Shown one piece after another: positions 26,999-36,242 of a stretch of 64,000 bases of DNA; position 1 is the stretch's first letter; each line of letters begins with the position of its first letter. Source of the stretch: Cyanobacterium aponinum PCC 10605 (GTDB taxonomy: Bacteria; Cyanobacteriota; Cyanobacteriia; Cyanobacteriales; Cyanobacteriaceae); contig NC_019776.1 in assembly GCF_000317675.1 (NCBI RefSeq), forward strand, positions 1-64,000, given 5' to 3'. Under the pieces are notes generated by a model that ran no database searches, was not told the origin of the DNA, and saw only the letters and a program-made list of their open reading frames with translations. Position numbers and translations under genes: made by a program.

Positions 26999-27406
26999 AA
27001 GAGCCAAGACTCATATTAAAAAAAGTATTTCAATGATTTATTTAATTCGACACAAATATAAGTTTACCGAGTATTGATAAAAGTTTATTCAAGTTTTTTA
27101 TTCATTAATTACTGTTGAGGAGGTGAAATTGTGATTTTAAACTTATGACATTTAGATTCCCCAGATACCTATAAAAAATTAAAGGTAAAATCCACCAAAT
27201 ATCTTAATAAAAGTCAACGTAATGATATTTAAGCATTATTTTAGGGGGGCTTTTTTATCAAAAAATATCTCGTTGTTGCGGGGAAAACGAATCTATTTAA
27301 CTTATTAACTATTTATTCTTAAAGAAAAACTTAATAAGTAATTATTTAACTACCCTTAAAAATCACATTGTATTCATTTTATTCTAGTCAAAAAAATCAA
27401 ACCAAT
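26999..27406. other. 408-base gap upstream of rnj
   Basis: No real gene is seen. It holds the sequence GAGGAGGTG (27117-27125) placed 5 bases before a GTG that opens a five-codon reading frame (27131-27148), and a G6CT6 run at 27244-27256 that resembles the descending half of a terminator without a clear matching stem. A long, possibly regulatory, rnj leader is one reading. Confidence 0.4.
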
Positions 27407-29302
27407 ATGAAAGACAAAAAAGTATATACCATTAAAGGCAGACGCACCAGAAAAACCATAACCACAGAAAACATTGCTCCTACCCCTGCGGAAAAAAGCA
27501 ATTCTAATAATCAACCCCATGTAAAAATTGTTCCTTTAGGGGGATTACACGAAATCGGAAAAAATACCTGTATCTATGAATATGAAGATGAGATGATTTT
27601 AGTGGATGCGGGTATCGGTTTTCCTACGGATGGAATGCACGGTATTAACGTGGTTTTACCTGATATGACTTATTTAAAGGAAAATAACCACAAAATTAAG
27701 GCAATGATTGCCACTCACGGACACGAAGATCATATCGGTGGTATCCCCTACCATTTAAAACAGGTGGATTTTCCCTTGATTTATGGTCCTCGTCTAGCCA
27801 TGTCTTTACTTTCTGATAAATTAGAAGAGGCTGGACTTTTAGAAAAAACCAAGATTCATACTGTTTCCCCTAGAGAAGTAGTTAAAATTGGTAAACATTT
27901 TCGAGTGGAATTTATCCGCAATACCCACTCCATCGCTGATAGTTTCACCTTGGCAATTCATACCCCTATTGGGGTTTTAATCCACACAGGAGATTATAAA
28001 GTAGATCATACCCCCGTTGACGGAGAATATTTCGATTTTCACCGTTTAGCCCAATTAGGAGAAGAGGGAGTATTATGCTTACTGAGTGACTCTACTAACT
28101 CCGAAGTACCCGGATTCACCCCCTCAGAAATGTCGGTTTATCCCGGTTTAGATCGAGCCTTCACTCAAGCTCAAGGGCGTTTAATGGTGACAACCTTTGC
28201 CACTTCCGTTCATCGTATCAATATCATCCTTGCTTTAGCTATGAAGCATAACCGTAAAGTAGGAGTAGTGGGGCGATCGATGCTGAATGTGATTGCCCAC
28301 GCCCGTAAATTAGGTTACATCAAATGTCCAGATCATATATTTGTACCTTTAAGAACTTTACGCTCTTTACCCGATGACCAAATATTAATATTATGTACAG
28401 GGTCTCAAGGGGAAAAATTTGCGGCGATGACTCGTATTTCACGGGGAGAACATCCCCATATTAAAGTAAGAGAAGGAGATACGATCGTCTTTTCTGCTAA
28501 TCCTATTCCCGGTAACACCATTGCCGTAGTAAATACAATTGACCGCCTTATGATTCAAGGGGCAAACGTTATTTATGGTAAACAAGCAGGAGTACACGTT
28601 TCAGGTCATGGTTGTCAAGAAGATCAAAAATTGATGTTAGCTCTAACCAAGCCGAAGTTTTTTGTGCCTGTCCACGGTGAACATAGAATGTTAGTAAAAC
28701 ACTCAGAAACCGCTCAAAGTGTAGGAGTGCCTAAAGAAAACATTGTCATCATCGATAACGGTGATAGCATCGATCTAACGGTAGATAGCATTGCTAAAGG
28801 AGAAAAAGTACCTTCAGGTATTCAATTAGTCGATACTGCTGGGGTTGTTCATGAACACGTAATGGAAGAAAGACAACAATTAGCTGAAGATGGTGTTATT
28901 ACTATTGCCGCAGTGATTGACTCTAAAGGTAATTTATTAGTAGAGCCTCAAGTTAATTTACGGGGGGTTGTCTGCACGATGGAAGTACCCAGTTTAGAAA
29001 GGTTGATTACTAGAACAGTGGATCGTACAATAAGCGATCGCATCAAAAGTAACTTACTCCTAAGTGAAGGAGACAATATCAACTGGAATAGTATTCGCAT
29101 TGAAGTCGAAACTAACCTCAGCCGTGTCATTCAAAGAGAAATCAATAGCGAACCATTGGTCATTTTTATCTTACAAGTCCAAGAAGGGATAACTAATAAC
29201 AACGGACAAATAAACAATGAATCTCTTTCTGATAGTGATGATAATGACGAAGGAGACGGTAAATTTACTCGCCGTCGTCGCAAAGCTACTGCTAATGTCT
29301 AG
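27407..29302 (+). CDS. rnj: Ribonuclease J
   Basis: About 631 residues from the ATG at 27407; a TTG 39 bases upstream would extend the frame, but has no ribosome-binding site. The enzyme is a metallo-beta-lactamase/beta-CASP endo- and 5'-3' exoribonuclease in mRNA decay and rRNA maturation. Seen: VPLGGLHEIGKN, the zinc-binding HGHEDHIGG (about 104-112), HTGDYKVDHTP, SDSTNSEVPGFTPSE, FATSVHRI, CTGSQGE, HVSGHGCQED and the C-terminal dimer domain. The tail (from about 600) is Asn/Asp-rich and ends in RRRRKATANV. It is downstream of asd-dapA. Confidence 0.93.
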   Translation: MKDKKVYTIKGRRTRKTITTENIAPTPAEKSNSNNQPHVKIVPLGGLHEIGKNTCIYEYEDEMILVDAGIGFPTDGMHGINVVLPDMTYLKENNHKIKAMIATHGHEDHIGGIPYHLKQVDFPLIYGPRLAMSLLSDKLEEAGLLEKTKIHTVSPREVVKIGKHFRVEFIRNTHSIADSFTLAIHTPIGVLIHTGDYKVDHTPVDGEYFDFHRLAQLGEEGVLCLLSDSTNSEVPGFTPSEMSVYPGLDRAFTQAQGRLMVTTFATSVHRINIILALAMKHNRKVGVVGRSMLNVIAHARKLGYIKCPDHIFVPLRTLRSLPDDQILILCTGSQGEKFAAMTRISRGEHPHIKVREGDTIVFSANPIPGNTIAVVNTIDRLMIQGANVIYGKQAGVHVSGHGCQEDQKLMLALTKPKFFVPVHGEHRMLVKHSETAQSVGVPKENIVIIDNGDSIDLTVDSIAKGEKVPSGIQLVDTAGVVHEHVMEERQQLAEDGVITIAAVIDSKGNLLVEPQVNLRGVVCTMEVPSLERLITRTVDRTISDRIKSNLLLSEGDNINWNSIRIEVETNLSRVIQREINSEPLVIFILQVQEGITNNNGQINNESLSDSDDNDEGDGKFTRRRRKATANV

Positions 29303-29491
29303 GTTAGGAGTTTGGGGTTAGGACTTCGGAAATATGTATCAGGTGTCAGGTTGCAGGTGTTAGGGGATGGGAGGATGAGGTGATGAGGGGAGAGGGAGAT
29401 AAGGTGTCGGGTTTCAGGTTTCAGGTTTTAGAAGAAAGTAATGAGTAACGAGTAACGAGTAATTATCAACTATTCACTATTCACTATTTAA
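29303..29491. repeat. Stop-anchored composite repeat (inverted copy of 5985-6176)
   Basis: Begins immediately after the rnj stop codon and matches the reverse complement of the module after the antiporter gene: GGAGTTTGGGG, ACTTCGGAAATA, AGGTGTCAGGTTGCAGG heptamers, GAGGATGAGGTGATGAGGGG, AGGTTTCAGGTTTTAG, then GAGTAACGAGTAACGAGTAA and TTCACTATTCACTATT. Relative to the upstream gene both copies have the same orientation. Confidence 0.75.
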
Positions 29492-29721
29492 CCTGAGTTT
29501 TGGATAAGCTGAAAGCATCCCAACTCGTAGTCAGAAAACCTTATAGCTTCTTCTTAGAAATAACGACAAAATTGCCTTAACCCGAACTGACTTAAACAAG
29601 GGGCTTAAGCCCCTTGCCTAGGTCAGAAGAAAGCCCCTTGCTAAAAACCCCTACCACCTGCCACCTGCAACCTGACACCTGACACCTAACCTTATTCAGA
29701 TATTCTTAAACCGAACTGAGG
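29492..29721. mobile_element. MITE-like repeat, copy 3
   Basis: Left end CCTGAGTTTTGGATAAG; right end, reverse-complemented, CCTCAGTTCGGTTTAAGAAT. Inside are a 20-bp perfect palindrome (29597-29616) and a CCACCTGCAACCTGACACCT heptamer tract. The flanks CTATTTAA and TTATTTAC share six of eight bases, perhaps a decayed target duplication. There is no ORF. Confidence 0.55.
29597..29616. repeat. 20-bp perfect palindrome
   Basis: CAAGGGGCTTAAGCCCCTTG is identical to its reverse complement. A partial echo (AAAGCCCCTTGCT) follows at about 29630-29642. It is nested in the MITE-like element. Confidence 0.7.
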
Positions 29722-29752
29722 TTATTTACCTTTACCCCTTGTCCTTTCAATT

Positions 29753-30619
29753 TTAACTGCGATGAAGAGGATTTAAACGCTCACTTAATCCCTCTCCTAA
29801 TAAAGATAAACCCGTTACCATAGTTGCCATTGCCAAGCCGGGGAATAAGGCATTCCACCAAATACCAGTGGGTAAACCGTCTAATGCTAATTTTAAATCA
29901 TGACCCCATTCTGGGACATCTTCAGGTAAACCTAAACCTAAAAATCCTAAGCCTCCTAAAATTAAAATGGCATCGGCGGCGTTAAGGGTAAATAAAACAG
30001 GTATGCTTTGCACTACATTAAAAAAGAGATATTTATAAATAATACGAGTGGGAGATGCCCCCATAGCTTGGGCGGCTTCGATGAATAATTCTGTTTTAAC
30101 GCTAGTAGTATGATTTCTGACTACTCGATAATATTGAGGAATATAAGATATAGATAAGGCAAGGGCGGCATTTATTACTCCCCTACCAACCACAAAAGCT
30201 AAAGTAACTGACAATAATAACCCCGGTAAGGTATAAATAGTATCCATTAAAAAGAGTAAAATTTTGTCAATTTTTCCTCCAAAATAACCACTAATTAAAC
30301 CTAATGGAACACCGATAATTAAACTTAAAAACGTAGCAGTAATAACAACTTTTAAAGCCGCTTGTGAGCCAAAAATAGTTCGGGAAAAAACATCATAACC
30401 CTGTCCTGTTGTACCAAACCAGTATTTACTATTAGGAGGTTGGTTAATGGGATTACTAAGAGATTCTAAGGGGTCTTGAATAATGCCTATATTTTCTAAT
30501 AAAGGAGCAGAAAAAGCAAAAAATATAAAGGTTAAAGTGATAATAATACCCACCATCAGCAAAACATTTGATAACTGTTTAAAAGTATTTTTTTTTCTTG
30601 AAAAACTACGAGCAATCAT
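29753..30619 (-). CDS. ABC transporter permease, dipeptide/nickel (DppC/OppC) type
   Basis: 288 residues with about six membrane segments. The N-terminal membrane anchor (about 18-42) is followed by a periplasmic loop with SKYWFGTTGQGYDVFSR, the typical DppC/OppC signature FGTDxxGRDxxSR in variant form. The cytoplasmic EAA loop reads EAAQAMGASPTRIIYKYL, which docks to the ATPase. It imports peptides, nickel or a similar solute. Genes for the partner permease, ATPases and binding protein are not adjacent, a scattered arrangement often seen in cyanobacteria, so the substrate cannot be assigned. Confidence 0.88.
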   Translation of the reverse strand: MIARSFSRKKNTFKQLSNVLLMVGIIITLTFIFFAFSAPLLENIGIIQDPLESLSNPINQPPNSKYWFGTTGQGYDVFSRTIFGSQAALKVVITATFLSLIIGVPLGLISGYFGGKIDKILLFLMDTIYTLPGLLLSVTLAFVVGRGVINAALALSISYIPQYYRVVRNHTTSVKTELFIEAAQAMGASPTRIIYKYLFFNVVQSIPVLFTLNAADAILILGGLGFLGLGLPEDVPEWGHDLKLALDGLPTGIWWNALFPGLAMATMVTGLSLLGEGLSERLNPLHRS

Positions 30620-30832
30620 TTTTATTAGACCTTTTATAAAAGAAAAATAGCAGGAAATTTAAATGCTTTAATTAACCTTACTTTGGAGAATTGAAGAGTA
30701 ATTAATAAGACAGAGGTCTCAGACGGTAGAGATTTAATATATTTAACTCATAATATGTGGGAAAGTTATATACAACTTTTGTACTAGGTATTAGAAGTTT
30801 TTAATTATTCACTATACACTATACACTATACA

Positions 30833-32008
30833 CTACTCATAAACTCTCCCACGCCATTGACTAGGTTTTGTGAATGCTGAAAGGATAATTCTCGTCACTG
30901 CTAATATATCGGCAAAAGGTGAAAGAATAAAGGTTAATTCTGATATTGATTTATTAAATTGATAAGAAGATGCGATCGCACCTAAGAGGGCAAAACGGAT
31001 AATAACGAGAAAAGTATTTAGGGCAAATAATAACTTGAAACTAAGAAAATCAAAGTGGGGATAGAAAAATAAGCAGAGGAAAAAGAGAGGTAAAGGTAAA
31101 GCCTGAATTAGTAGCAAAAAAAGACATTCCCCCCATAATTGTAGCTTTGAGGACGCATCTTTAAGATCTAATGATCTACCCCAACCCTGCCAAGTATCTT
31201 GTAAACCTTCATACATCCGCACCTTAATAATTTTACTGCCATCCGCAAACCCGACTTTATAACCTAAACTTGCCACATAACGAGCTAAAGTGACATCATC
31301 ACAAAAGGAATTCGCCGCATAAGTATAACCGTTAATCTCTGTTAGAATATTACGTTTAATTAAAAAACATTGACCATTCGCCATGATTGTACTAGGGTTG
31401 TTCGTATTCACGCCAGAGGATTCAAAGCGAAATAACAAAGTCATTAATAAAGAAGGTTGTAGCCACCATTCTCCCATAGACTTTAAAATAAATTGAGGAG
31501 AAAAAGAGACTAAATCATAATCCTGTTGAATGGCAAAATCTAAGACAGTGGCAACGAGGTTTTTATGGGGAATAGTATCCGCATCAACTCCTAAAATCCA
31601 TTCGCTATTTTCAGAACTATTTAAGAAGCCGTTGTGTAATGCCCAAGGTCTGCCCACCCAATTTTTAGGCAAAGGTGGATCTGTAATTAAATGAATACGA
31701 GGGTCTTTTTTGCTATAGTTCTCAATTTTTTCCTGAGTGCCATCAGTGGAATTACTATCAACAAAAATAATTTCTCTAGTTTCGTAGCTTTGACGAGTAA
31801 TACTTTCTAATAAAGGAGAAATGCGATCGCACTCATTTAAAGTAGGTATAATGACACTTACTTTGCCAATTAAAGCTAAATAAGGAAGTTTTGGAGTTAA
31901 AGGAGGAATCCTTCTTGCCCCTCGAGCCAAGCGACTTAAAAGAATAAAAGTACAAACTCCTTGAAATAAAAGTAATTTAAAGCTCAGAATGGCAATAATA
32001 ATAGTCAT
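30833..32008 (-). CDS. cruG: Glycosyltransferase family 2, CruG-like
   Basis: 391 residues. An N-terminal membrane helix (about 4-24) precedes a GT-A domain with VSVIIPTLNE, IFVDSNSTDGT, the PKNWVGRPWALHNG segment, the DxD-type GVDADT, and FCDDVTLARYV. Several membrane helices follow from about 290. This layout resembles CruG, the glycosyltransferase that adds a sugar to the 2'-OH of myxol-type carotenoids, and also hopanoid-linked GT2 proteins. The carotenoid role is inferred from overall resemblance only. A run of ACTATAC heptamers (about 30815-30837) lies right at its stop. Confidence 0.65.
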   Translation of the reverse strand: MTIIIAILSFKLLLFQGVCTFILLSRLARGARRIPPLTPKLPYLALIGKVSVIIPTLNECDRISPLLESITRQSYETREIIFVDSNSTDGTQEKIENYSKKDPRIHLITDPPLPKNWVGRPWALHNGFLNSSENSEWILGVDADTIPHKNLVATVLDFAIQQDYDLVSFSPQFILKSMGEWWLQPSLLMTLLFRFESSGVNTNNPSTIMANGQCFLIKRNILTEINGYTYAANSFCDDVTLARYVASLGYKVGFADGSKIIKVRMYEGLQDTWQGWGRSLDLKDASSKLQLWGECLFLLLIQALPLPLFFLCLFFYPHFDFLSFKLLFALNTFLVIIRFALLGAIASSYQFNKSISELTFILSPFADILAVTRIILSAFTKPSQWRGRVYE

Positions 32009-32047
32009 AATAAATAAAACTAAGGGTTAAATTGACACCAAGTATAT

Positions 32048-33094
32048 TTAACAATCCTTAATTAACATAGCATCTCCAAAAGAATAGAAACGATATTTTT
32101 CTCGAATTGCTTCCTCGTAAACCATCATTAATCTTTCTCTACCAATTAAGGCACTAACTAGCATTAGTAAACTCGACTTAGGTAAATGAAAATTAGTAAT
32201 TAGTCCATCAATAACCTTAAATTCATAACCCGGATAGATAAATAGATTTGTTTTGCCCTCAAAAGCCTGTAAATCTCCACATTCTTTACAAACTCCTTCT
32301 AATGTTCTTACAACCGTAGTTCCCACCGCAATTACTTTATTTCCCCTTGCTTTAGTTGCCCGAATCAAATTAACCGTTGCTTCATCAATTTCAATCCATT
32401 CTTGGTGCATATCATGGTTAACAATATCTTCTACCTCCACTGGGCGAAACGTACCAATCCCCACATGGAGAGTTACTTCTGTTTTATTAATTCCTTCTGC
32501 TTTTAATTGTTCAAATAGTCGATCTGTAAAATGTAGTCCTGCTGTCGGAGCTGCGATCGCACCTTGTTTTTGAGCATAAACCGTCTGATACTGGCTCGGA
32601 TTAGCCGATGACTCAGTGACGTAAGGAGGAAAAGGAATATTACCCACCTTCTCCAACAAATGCCAGAAAGACTCCCCCTCTTGCCAAGAAAATTCTAAAT
32701 ATCTTCCCCCCGTTGCCTCATCCTTATCAACAACCGTCGCCTTTAATAAACCATCCCCAAAATAAATTTCACTGCCCACAGAAAAACGCTTTCCGGGTTT
32801 TACCAAAGCTAACCAACAATTATCCCTCGTTTCCTCCACTAATAAAACCTCTACCTGAGCGCCAGTGCTTTTTTCTCCATATAAACGGGCAGGAATAACA
32901 CGAGTATTATTAACAACTAATAAATCTCCCGCCGACAAAAACTGAGGTAAATCAGCAAAAATTTGATGCTTAGGACTATTTTCTCCCTCAATTACTAATA
33001 AACGGGAACTATCTCTAGGAGTAACAGGATTTTGAGCAATTAATTCTGAAGGTAAATAATAATCGTAGCTAGACAATTGTTGATCAGGACTCAT
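32048..33094 (-). CDS. queA: S-adenosylmethionine:tRNA ribosyltransferase-isomerase
   Basis: 348 residues of normal family length. QueA transfers and isomerises the ribose of SAM onto 7-aminomethyl-7-deazaguanine in tRNA to give epoxyqueuosine. Motifs: YDYYLPSELIAQNP at the start, RDSSRLLVI, NNTRVIPARLYG, AAPTAGLHFTD, TLHVGIGTFRPV, AVGTTVVRTLE, and LITNFHLPKSSLLMLVSA. The gene appears to stand alone; the region upstream of its start (about 33107-33262) is filled with heptamer repeats shared with other gaps. Confidence 0.95.
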   Translation of the reverse strand: MSPDQQLSSYDYYLPSELIAQNPVTPRDSSRLLVIEGENSPKHQIFADLPQFLSAGDLLVVNNTRVIPARLYGEKSTGAQVEVLLVEETRDNCWLALVKPGKRFSVGSEIYFGDGLLKATVVDKDEATGGRYLEFSWQEGESFWHLLEKVGNIPFPPYVTESSANPSQYQTVYAQKQGAIAAPTAGLHFTDRLFEQLKAEGINKTEVTLHVGIGTFRPVEVEDIVNHDMHQEWIEIDEATVNLIRATKARGNKVIAVGTTVVRTLEGVCKECGDLQAFEGKTNLFIYPGYEFKVIDGLITNFHLPKSSLLMLVSALIGRERLMMVYEEAIREKYRFYSFGDAMLIKDC

Positions 33095-33106
33095 AGTTTA
33101 TAGTGT

Positions 33107-33262
33107 ATAGTTAATAATGAATAGTTGATAATTACTCGTTACTGGTTACTCATTACTCCCTTAAACCTGACACCTGCCACCTGATACCTGCCACCTCTCC
33201 CCCCATCCCCTCGTCTTCCTACCCCCCGAACACCTGCCACCTGATACCTGACACCTCTTGTT
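33107..33262. repeat. Heptamer-rich composite repeat between queA and hisS
   Basis: GAATAGTTGATAATTACTCG, GTTACT units, then two blocks of CCTGACACCTGCCACCTGA-type heptamers separated by a C-rich stretch. The order of modules follows that at 5985-6176, so this is a diverged relative of that composite repeat. Confidence 0.65.
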
Positions 33263-33320
33263 GCTTCTAGGGTAAAAATTTTGTCACAATTGTGAAAGAA
33301 ACCCTTTATCAAGAGATTTT

Positions 33321-34571
33321 ATGGACAGTATTCAGGCAATTAGAGGAACAAAAGACATTTTACCTGAAGAAATAGTTTATTGGCAGTATTTGGAAAAAAC
33401 CGCCGCCGATATTTTAACTAAAGCGGCTTATAGGGAAATTCGTACCCCTATTTTTGAGCAAACAAATTTATTTGAAAGAGGCATTGGTGAAGCCACGGAT
33501 GTTGTAGGTAAAGAGATGTACACATTTACTGATAGAGGCGATCGCAGTTTAACTCTACGGCCAGAAGGAACAGCAGGAGTAGTAAGATCTTATATACAAA
33601 ATAAATTATTTGCTAGTGGCGGAGTAGAGAGACTTTGGTACACTGGAGCAATGTTTCGTTATGAGCGCCCCCAAGCAGGACGACAAAGACAGTTTCATCA
33701 AATAGGTTTGGAGTTATTGGGTAGTAAATCTCCCCGGGCAGATGTGGAAGTGATAGCCATCGCTACAGATATTCTCAAAGCATTAGGTTTAAAAAACCTT
33801 AGCCTACAACTAAACTCCGTGGGCAATCAAGAGGATAGACAAAAATATCGTCAAGCCTTAGTCGATTATCTAACCCCCTATAAAGCTGATTTAGATCCAG
33901 ATTCTCAAGACAGATTAACCCGCAATCCCCTACGCATCCTCGATAGTAAAGATCAAAAAACCCAAGAAATTACAGAAAATGCTCCGAGCATTCTTGATCA
34001 TCTAGGAGAAGATTCCCGTTACCATTTTGAGCAAGTTTGTGGATTATTAACAGAATTAGGAATTGATTATCAACTGAATGCCCGTTTAGTCAGAGGATTA
34101 GATTACTATACTCACACTGCTTTTGAAATTCAATCAGCAGATTTGGGGGCTCAAGCAACGGTTTGCGGAGGAGGTAGATACGATGGGTTAATTTCTCAAT
34201 TGGGGGGGAATGAAACCCCTGCCATTGGTTGGGCAATGGGTATGGAAAGGTTAATTTTATTACTGCAAAATCTCAATCCTTTAACTCCTCAATGTCCTGA
34301 TATTTATTTTGTTTCCAGAGGAGAAAAAGCGGAAAATCAGGCTTTAATTATGGCTCAAAAACTTCGTCACAACGATTTTAATGTGGAGTTAGACCTCAGT
34401 GGTAGTAATTTTGGTAAACAGTTCAAAAGAGGCGATCGCAGTGGTGCTAAAATTTGCTTAATTTTGGGTGATGAAGAAGTGGAAAATAAAACCGTTCAAA
34501 TTAAGCATCTGGTTACAGGAGAACAAAAAACAGTGTCTCAAGATGAATTAATTAATGTTCTAAAAAAATAA
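33321..34571 (+). CDS. hisS: Histidyl-tRNA synthetase
   Basis: The 416-residue class II aminoacyl-tRNA synthetase charges tRNA-His. Seen: IQAIRGTKDILPEE at the N-terminus, motif 1 around EIRTPIFEQTNLFERG, motif 2 FRYERPQAGRQRQFHQI, the histidine-specific LVRGLDYYTHTAFEI, motif 3 AIGWAMGMERL, and a C-terminal anticodon-binding domain (about 325-416). Length and all motifs are normal. It is divergent from queA and followed by the aquaporin gene. Confidence 0.96.
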   Translation: MDSIQAIRGTKDILPEEIVYWQYLEKTAADILTKAAYREIRTPIFEQTNLFERGIGEATDVVGKEMYTFTDRGDRSLTLRPEGTAGVVRSYIQNKLFASGGVERLWYTGAMFRYERPQAGRQRQFHQIGLELLGSKSPRADVEVIAIATDILKALGLKNLSLQLNSVGNQEDRQKYRQALVDYLTPYKADLDPDSQDRLTRNPLRILDSKDQKTQEITENAPSILDHLGEDSRYHFEQVCGLLTELGIDYQLNARLVRGLDYYTHTAFEIQSADLGAQATVCGGGRYDGLISQLGGNETPAIGWAMGMERLILLLQNLNPLTPQCPDIYFVSRGEKAENQALIMAQKLRHNDFNVELDLSGSNFGKQFKRGDRSGAKICLILGDEEVENKTVQIKHLVTGEQKTVSQDELINVLKK

Positions 34572-34671
34572 AGTGAAAAACTATTTCAAGTATTTATTTC
34601 TAATAATAAAGTAGTTTTAAGACAAAAACAACCTATGTTTAATATTTATTAATGCTTGTTTCTTAGTAACT

Positions 34672-35469
34672 ATGGCTACAATTTCGGTTATTAATAACTA
34701 TCTTGAATTAGATGTCATGAAAAAATATATTGCCGAATTTTTTGGCACTTTTTGGTTAGTGCTTGGAGGTTGCGGTAGTGCCGTTTTAGCGGCCAATTTT
34801 GGAGGAGAAGGCAATCCTCTGGAGCTAGGATTTTTGGGGGTTTCTCTTGGCTTTGGTCTAACGGTTCTAACTATGGCTTATGCTGTGGGACATATTTCAG
34901 GAGGTCATTTTAACCCGGCGGTTTCCTTTGATTTGTTTGCTGGAAAACGTTTTAGTGGTTCTGACTTACTACCTTATATTATTGCTCAGGTTTTAGGTGC
35001 AATCCTTGCGGGGGCTGTTTTATTTATCATCGCCAGTGGTAATGGTGCTTTAGACTTAAGTGGCTCAAATCCCTTAGCTACTAACGGTTATGGTTCTCAC
35101 TCTCCCGGTGGTTATAATTTATTTGCCCCTCTGATTACAGAAATTATCATGACCTTTATGTTTCTTGTGATCATTATGGGTGCAACTGATCGCCTTGCAT
35201 TAGGAGGATTTGGCCCATCTGCCATCGGTTTAGCGTTAACATTAATTCACCTCATCAGTATTCCTGTAACGAATACATCCGTCAATCCGGCAAGAAGTAC
35301 AGGAGTAGCTTTATTTTGCGGTAATATGGAGATTATTGCTCAACTATGGTTATTTTGGTTCGCTCCGATTGTTGGTGCTGTTCTCGGAGGCTGGTTTTAC
35401 TATCAATTTTTAGAAACAGGAATTGAAAGTCGCCCCTTGCAACCTATCGAATCTGAACCCAGAGACTAA
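34672..35469 (+). CDS. aqpZ: Aquaporin Z
   Basis: This is an up to 265-residue six-helix water channel with both NPA motifs, GHFNPAVSF and [10 protein letters not shown], and the selectivity-filter surroundings of AqpZ. Family proteins usually begin at [15 protein letters not shown], which is residue 16 here (ATG at 34717), so the true start may be 34717; the upstream ATG at 34672 is open and in frame but has no clear ribosome-binding site. In cyanobacteria AqpZ is in the plasma membrane and assists osmotic adjustment. Confidence 0.92.
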   Translation: MATISVINNYLELDVMKKYIAEFFGTFWLVLGGCGSAVLAANFGGEGNPLELGFLGVSLGFGLTVLTMAYAVGHISGGHFNPAVSFDLFAGKRFSGSDLLPYIIAQVLGAILAGAVLFIIASGNGALDLSGSNPLATNGYGSHSPGGYNLFAPLITEIIMTFMFLVIIMGATDRLALGGFGPSAIGLALTLIHLISIPVTNTSVNPARSTGVALFCGNMEIIAQLWLFWFAPIVGAVLGGWFYYQFLETGIESRPLQPIESEPRD

Positions 35470-35528
35470 AGAAAGAATCAAACATTAGGAATTAGGACTT
35501 AAATTATTTATTATTCACTCCCGAAAAA

Positions 35529-35927
35529 ATGCGATCGCCCATAGAAAGAATCAAACTATCAAAAAAGGCTAAAGATCAATTAATTAAATTAAGAAAAGTT
35601 ACAAAAATAGAACAATGGAATATTCTCTGTCGTTGGGGATTTTGTCGCTCTCTGCGTGAAAAACATACTCCCGCCCCCTATCCAATTCCTGCCGATAGCA
35701 ATGTGGAAATGAGTTGGAACACCTTTGGAGGGGAAATAGCAGAGATTTTACTCTTGGCTTTAATTCATCGTTGTCATCAAGATGGTTTTGAAACCAATGC
35801 AGAAACCCTTAATCAACAATTTCGCTTACATCTTCACCGAGGAATTAATTACCTAGTCACAGATTTAGAATCCAAAACTCTCTCTGATTTCGTTGCCCTA
35901 GGCATCAAAAAAGATGACTCTCAATAA
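35529..35927 (+). CDS. dndE: DndE family protein (phosphorothioation-associated), orphan
   Basis: 132 residues matching the character of DndE: PIERIKLSKKAKDQLIKLR, then WNILCRWGFCRSL, and SNVEMSWNTFGGE. DndE is the small DNA-binding protein of the DndABCDE system that replaces a backbone oxygen with sulfur. The rest of the cluster (dndB, dndC, dndD) is not nearby; the neighbours are aqpZ and an RRM gene. It could be an orphan with a changed role, or work with a distant cluster. A HIP1 octamer overlaps codons 2-4. Confidence 0.75.
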   Translation: MRSPIERIKLSKKAKDQLIKLRKVTKIEQWNILCRWGFCRSLREKHTPAPYPIPADSNVEMSWNTFGGEIAEILLLALIHRCHQDGFETNAETLNQQFRLHLHRGINYLVTDLESKTLSDFVALGIKKDDSQ

Positions 35928-35930
35928 AAA

Positions 35931-35953
35931 AGACCGCTAAAAACTAGCAGTCT
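35931..35953 (-). terminator. Intrinsic terminator of the RRM gene
   Basis: On the minus strand AGACTGCTA pairs with TAGCGGTCT (nine pairs, one G-U) around a 5-base loop and is followed by TTTTTATTG. It lies 44 bases past the RRM gene stop and starts 3 bases after the dndE stop on the other strand, so it may also slow convergent transcription. Confidence 0.75.
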
Positions 35954-35996
35954 GAAAAGAATAATTATTTTTTATTTTTAGCTTTTGCTATTTAGA

Positions 35997-36242
35997 CTAA
36001 TCACGAGGTTTAGCTTTATTTACTTTGATTTGGCGTCCCATCCACTGAGCACCATCTAAAGTTTCGATCGCTTTTATTTCCTCATCGTCATTGGACATTT
36101 CCACAAAACCAAAACCACGTTTTCTCTTGGTTTCACGATCAAGGGGAAGATAGACGCGCTTTACTTCACCATAATCGGCAAAGACTGATTGTAAATCATT
36201 TTCTGAAATATCGTAGGATAAATTCCCAACGTATATGGACAT
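35997..36242 (-). CDS. RNA-binding protein, single RRM
   Basis: The 81-residue protein consists of one RNA-recognition motif: RNP2 is IYVGNLSYD and RNP1 is KRGFGFVEM, with aromatic residues at the RNA-contacting positions. It ends in NKAKPRD without a glycine-rich tail. Such Rbp proteins in cyanobacteria bind RNA, are often cold-induced, and some guide mRNA to the thylakoid membrane. A second paralogue with a longer tail is at 44243. The 279 bases upstream may contain a long 5' leader typical of cold-responsive rbp genes. Confidence 0.92.
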   Translation of the reverse strand: MSIYVGNLSYDISENDLQSVFADYGEVKRVYLPLDRETKRKRGFGFVEMSNDDEEIKAIETLDGAQWMGRQIKVNKAKPRD

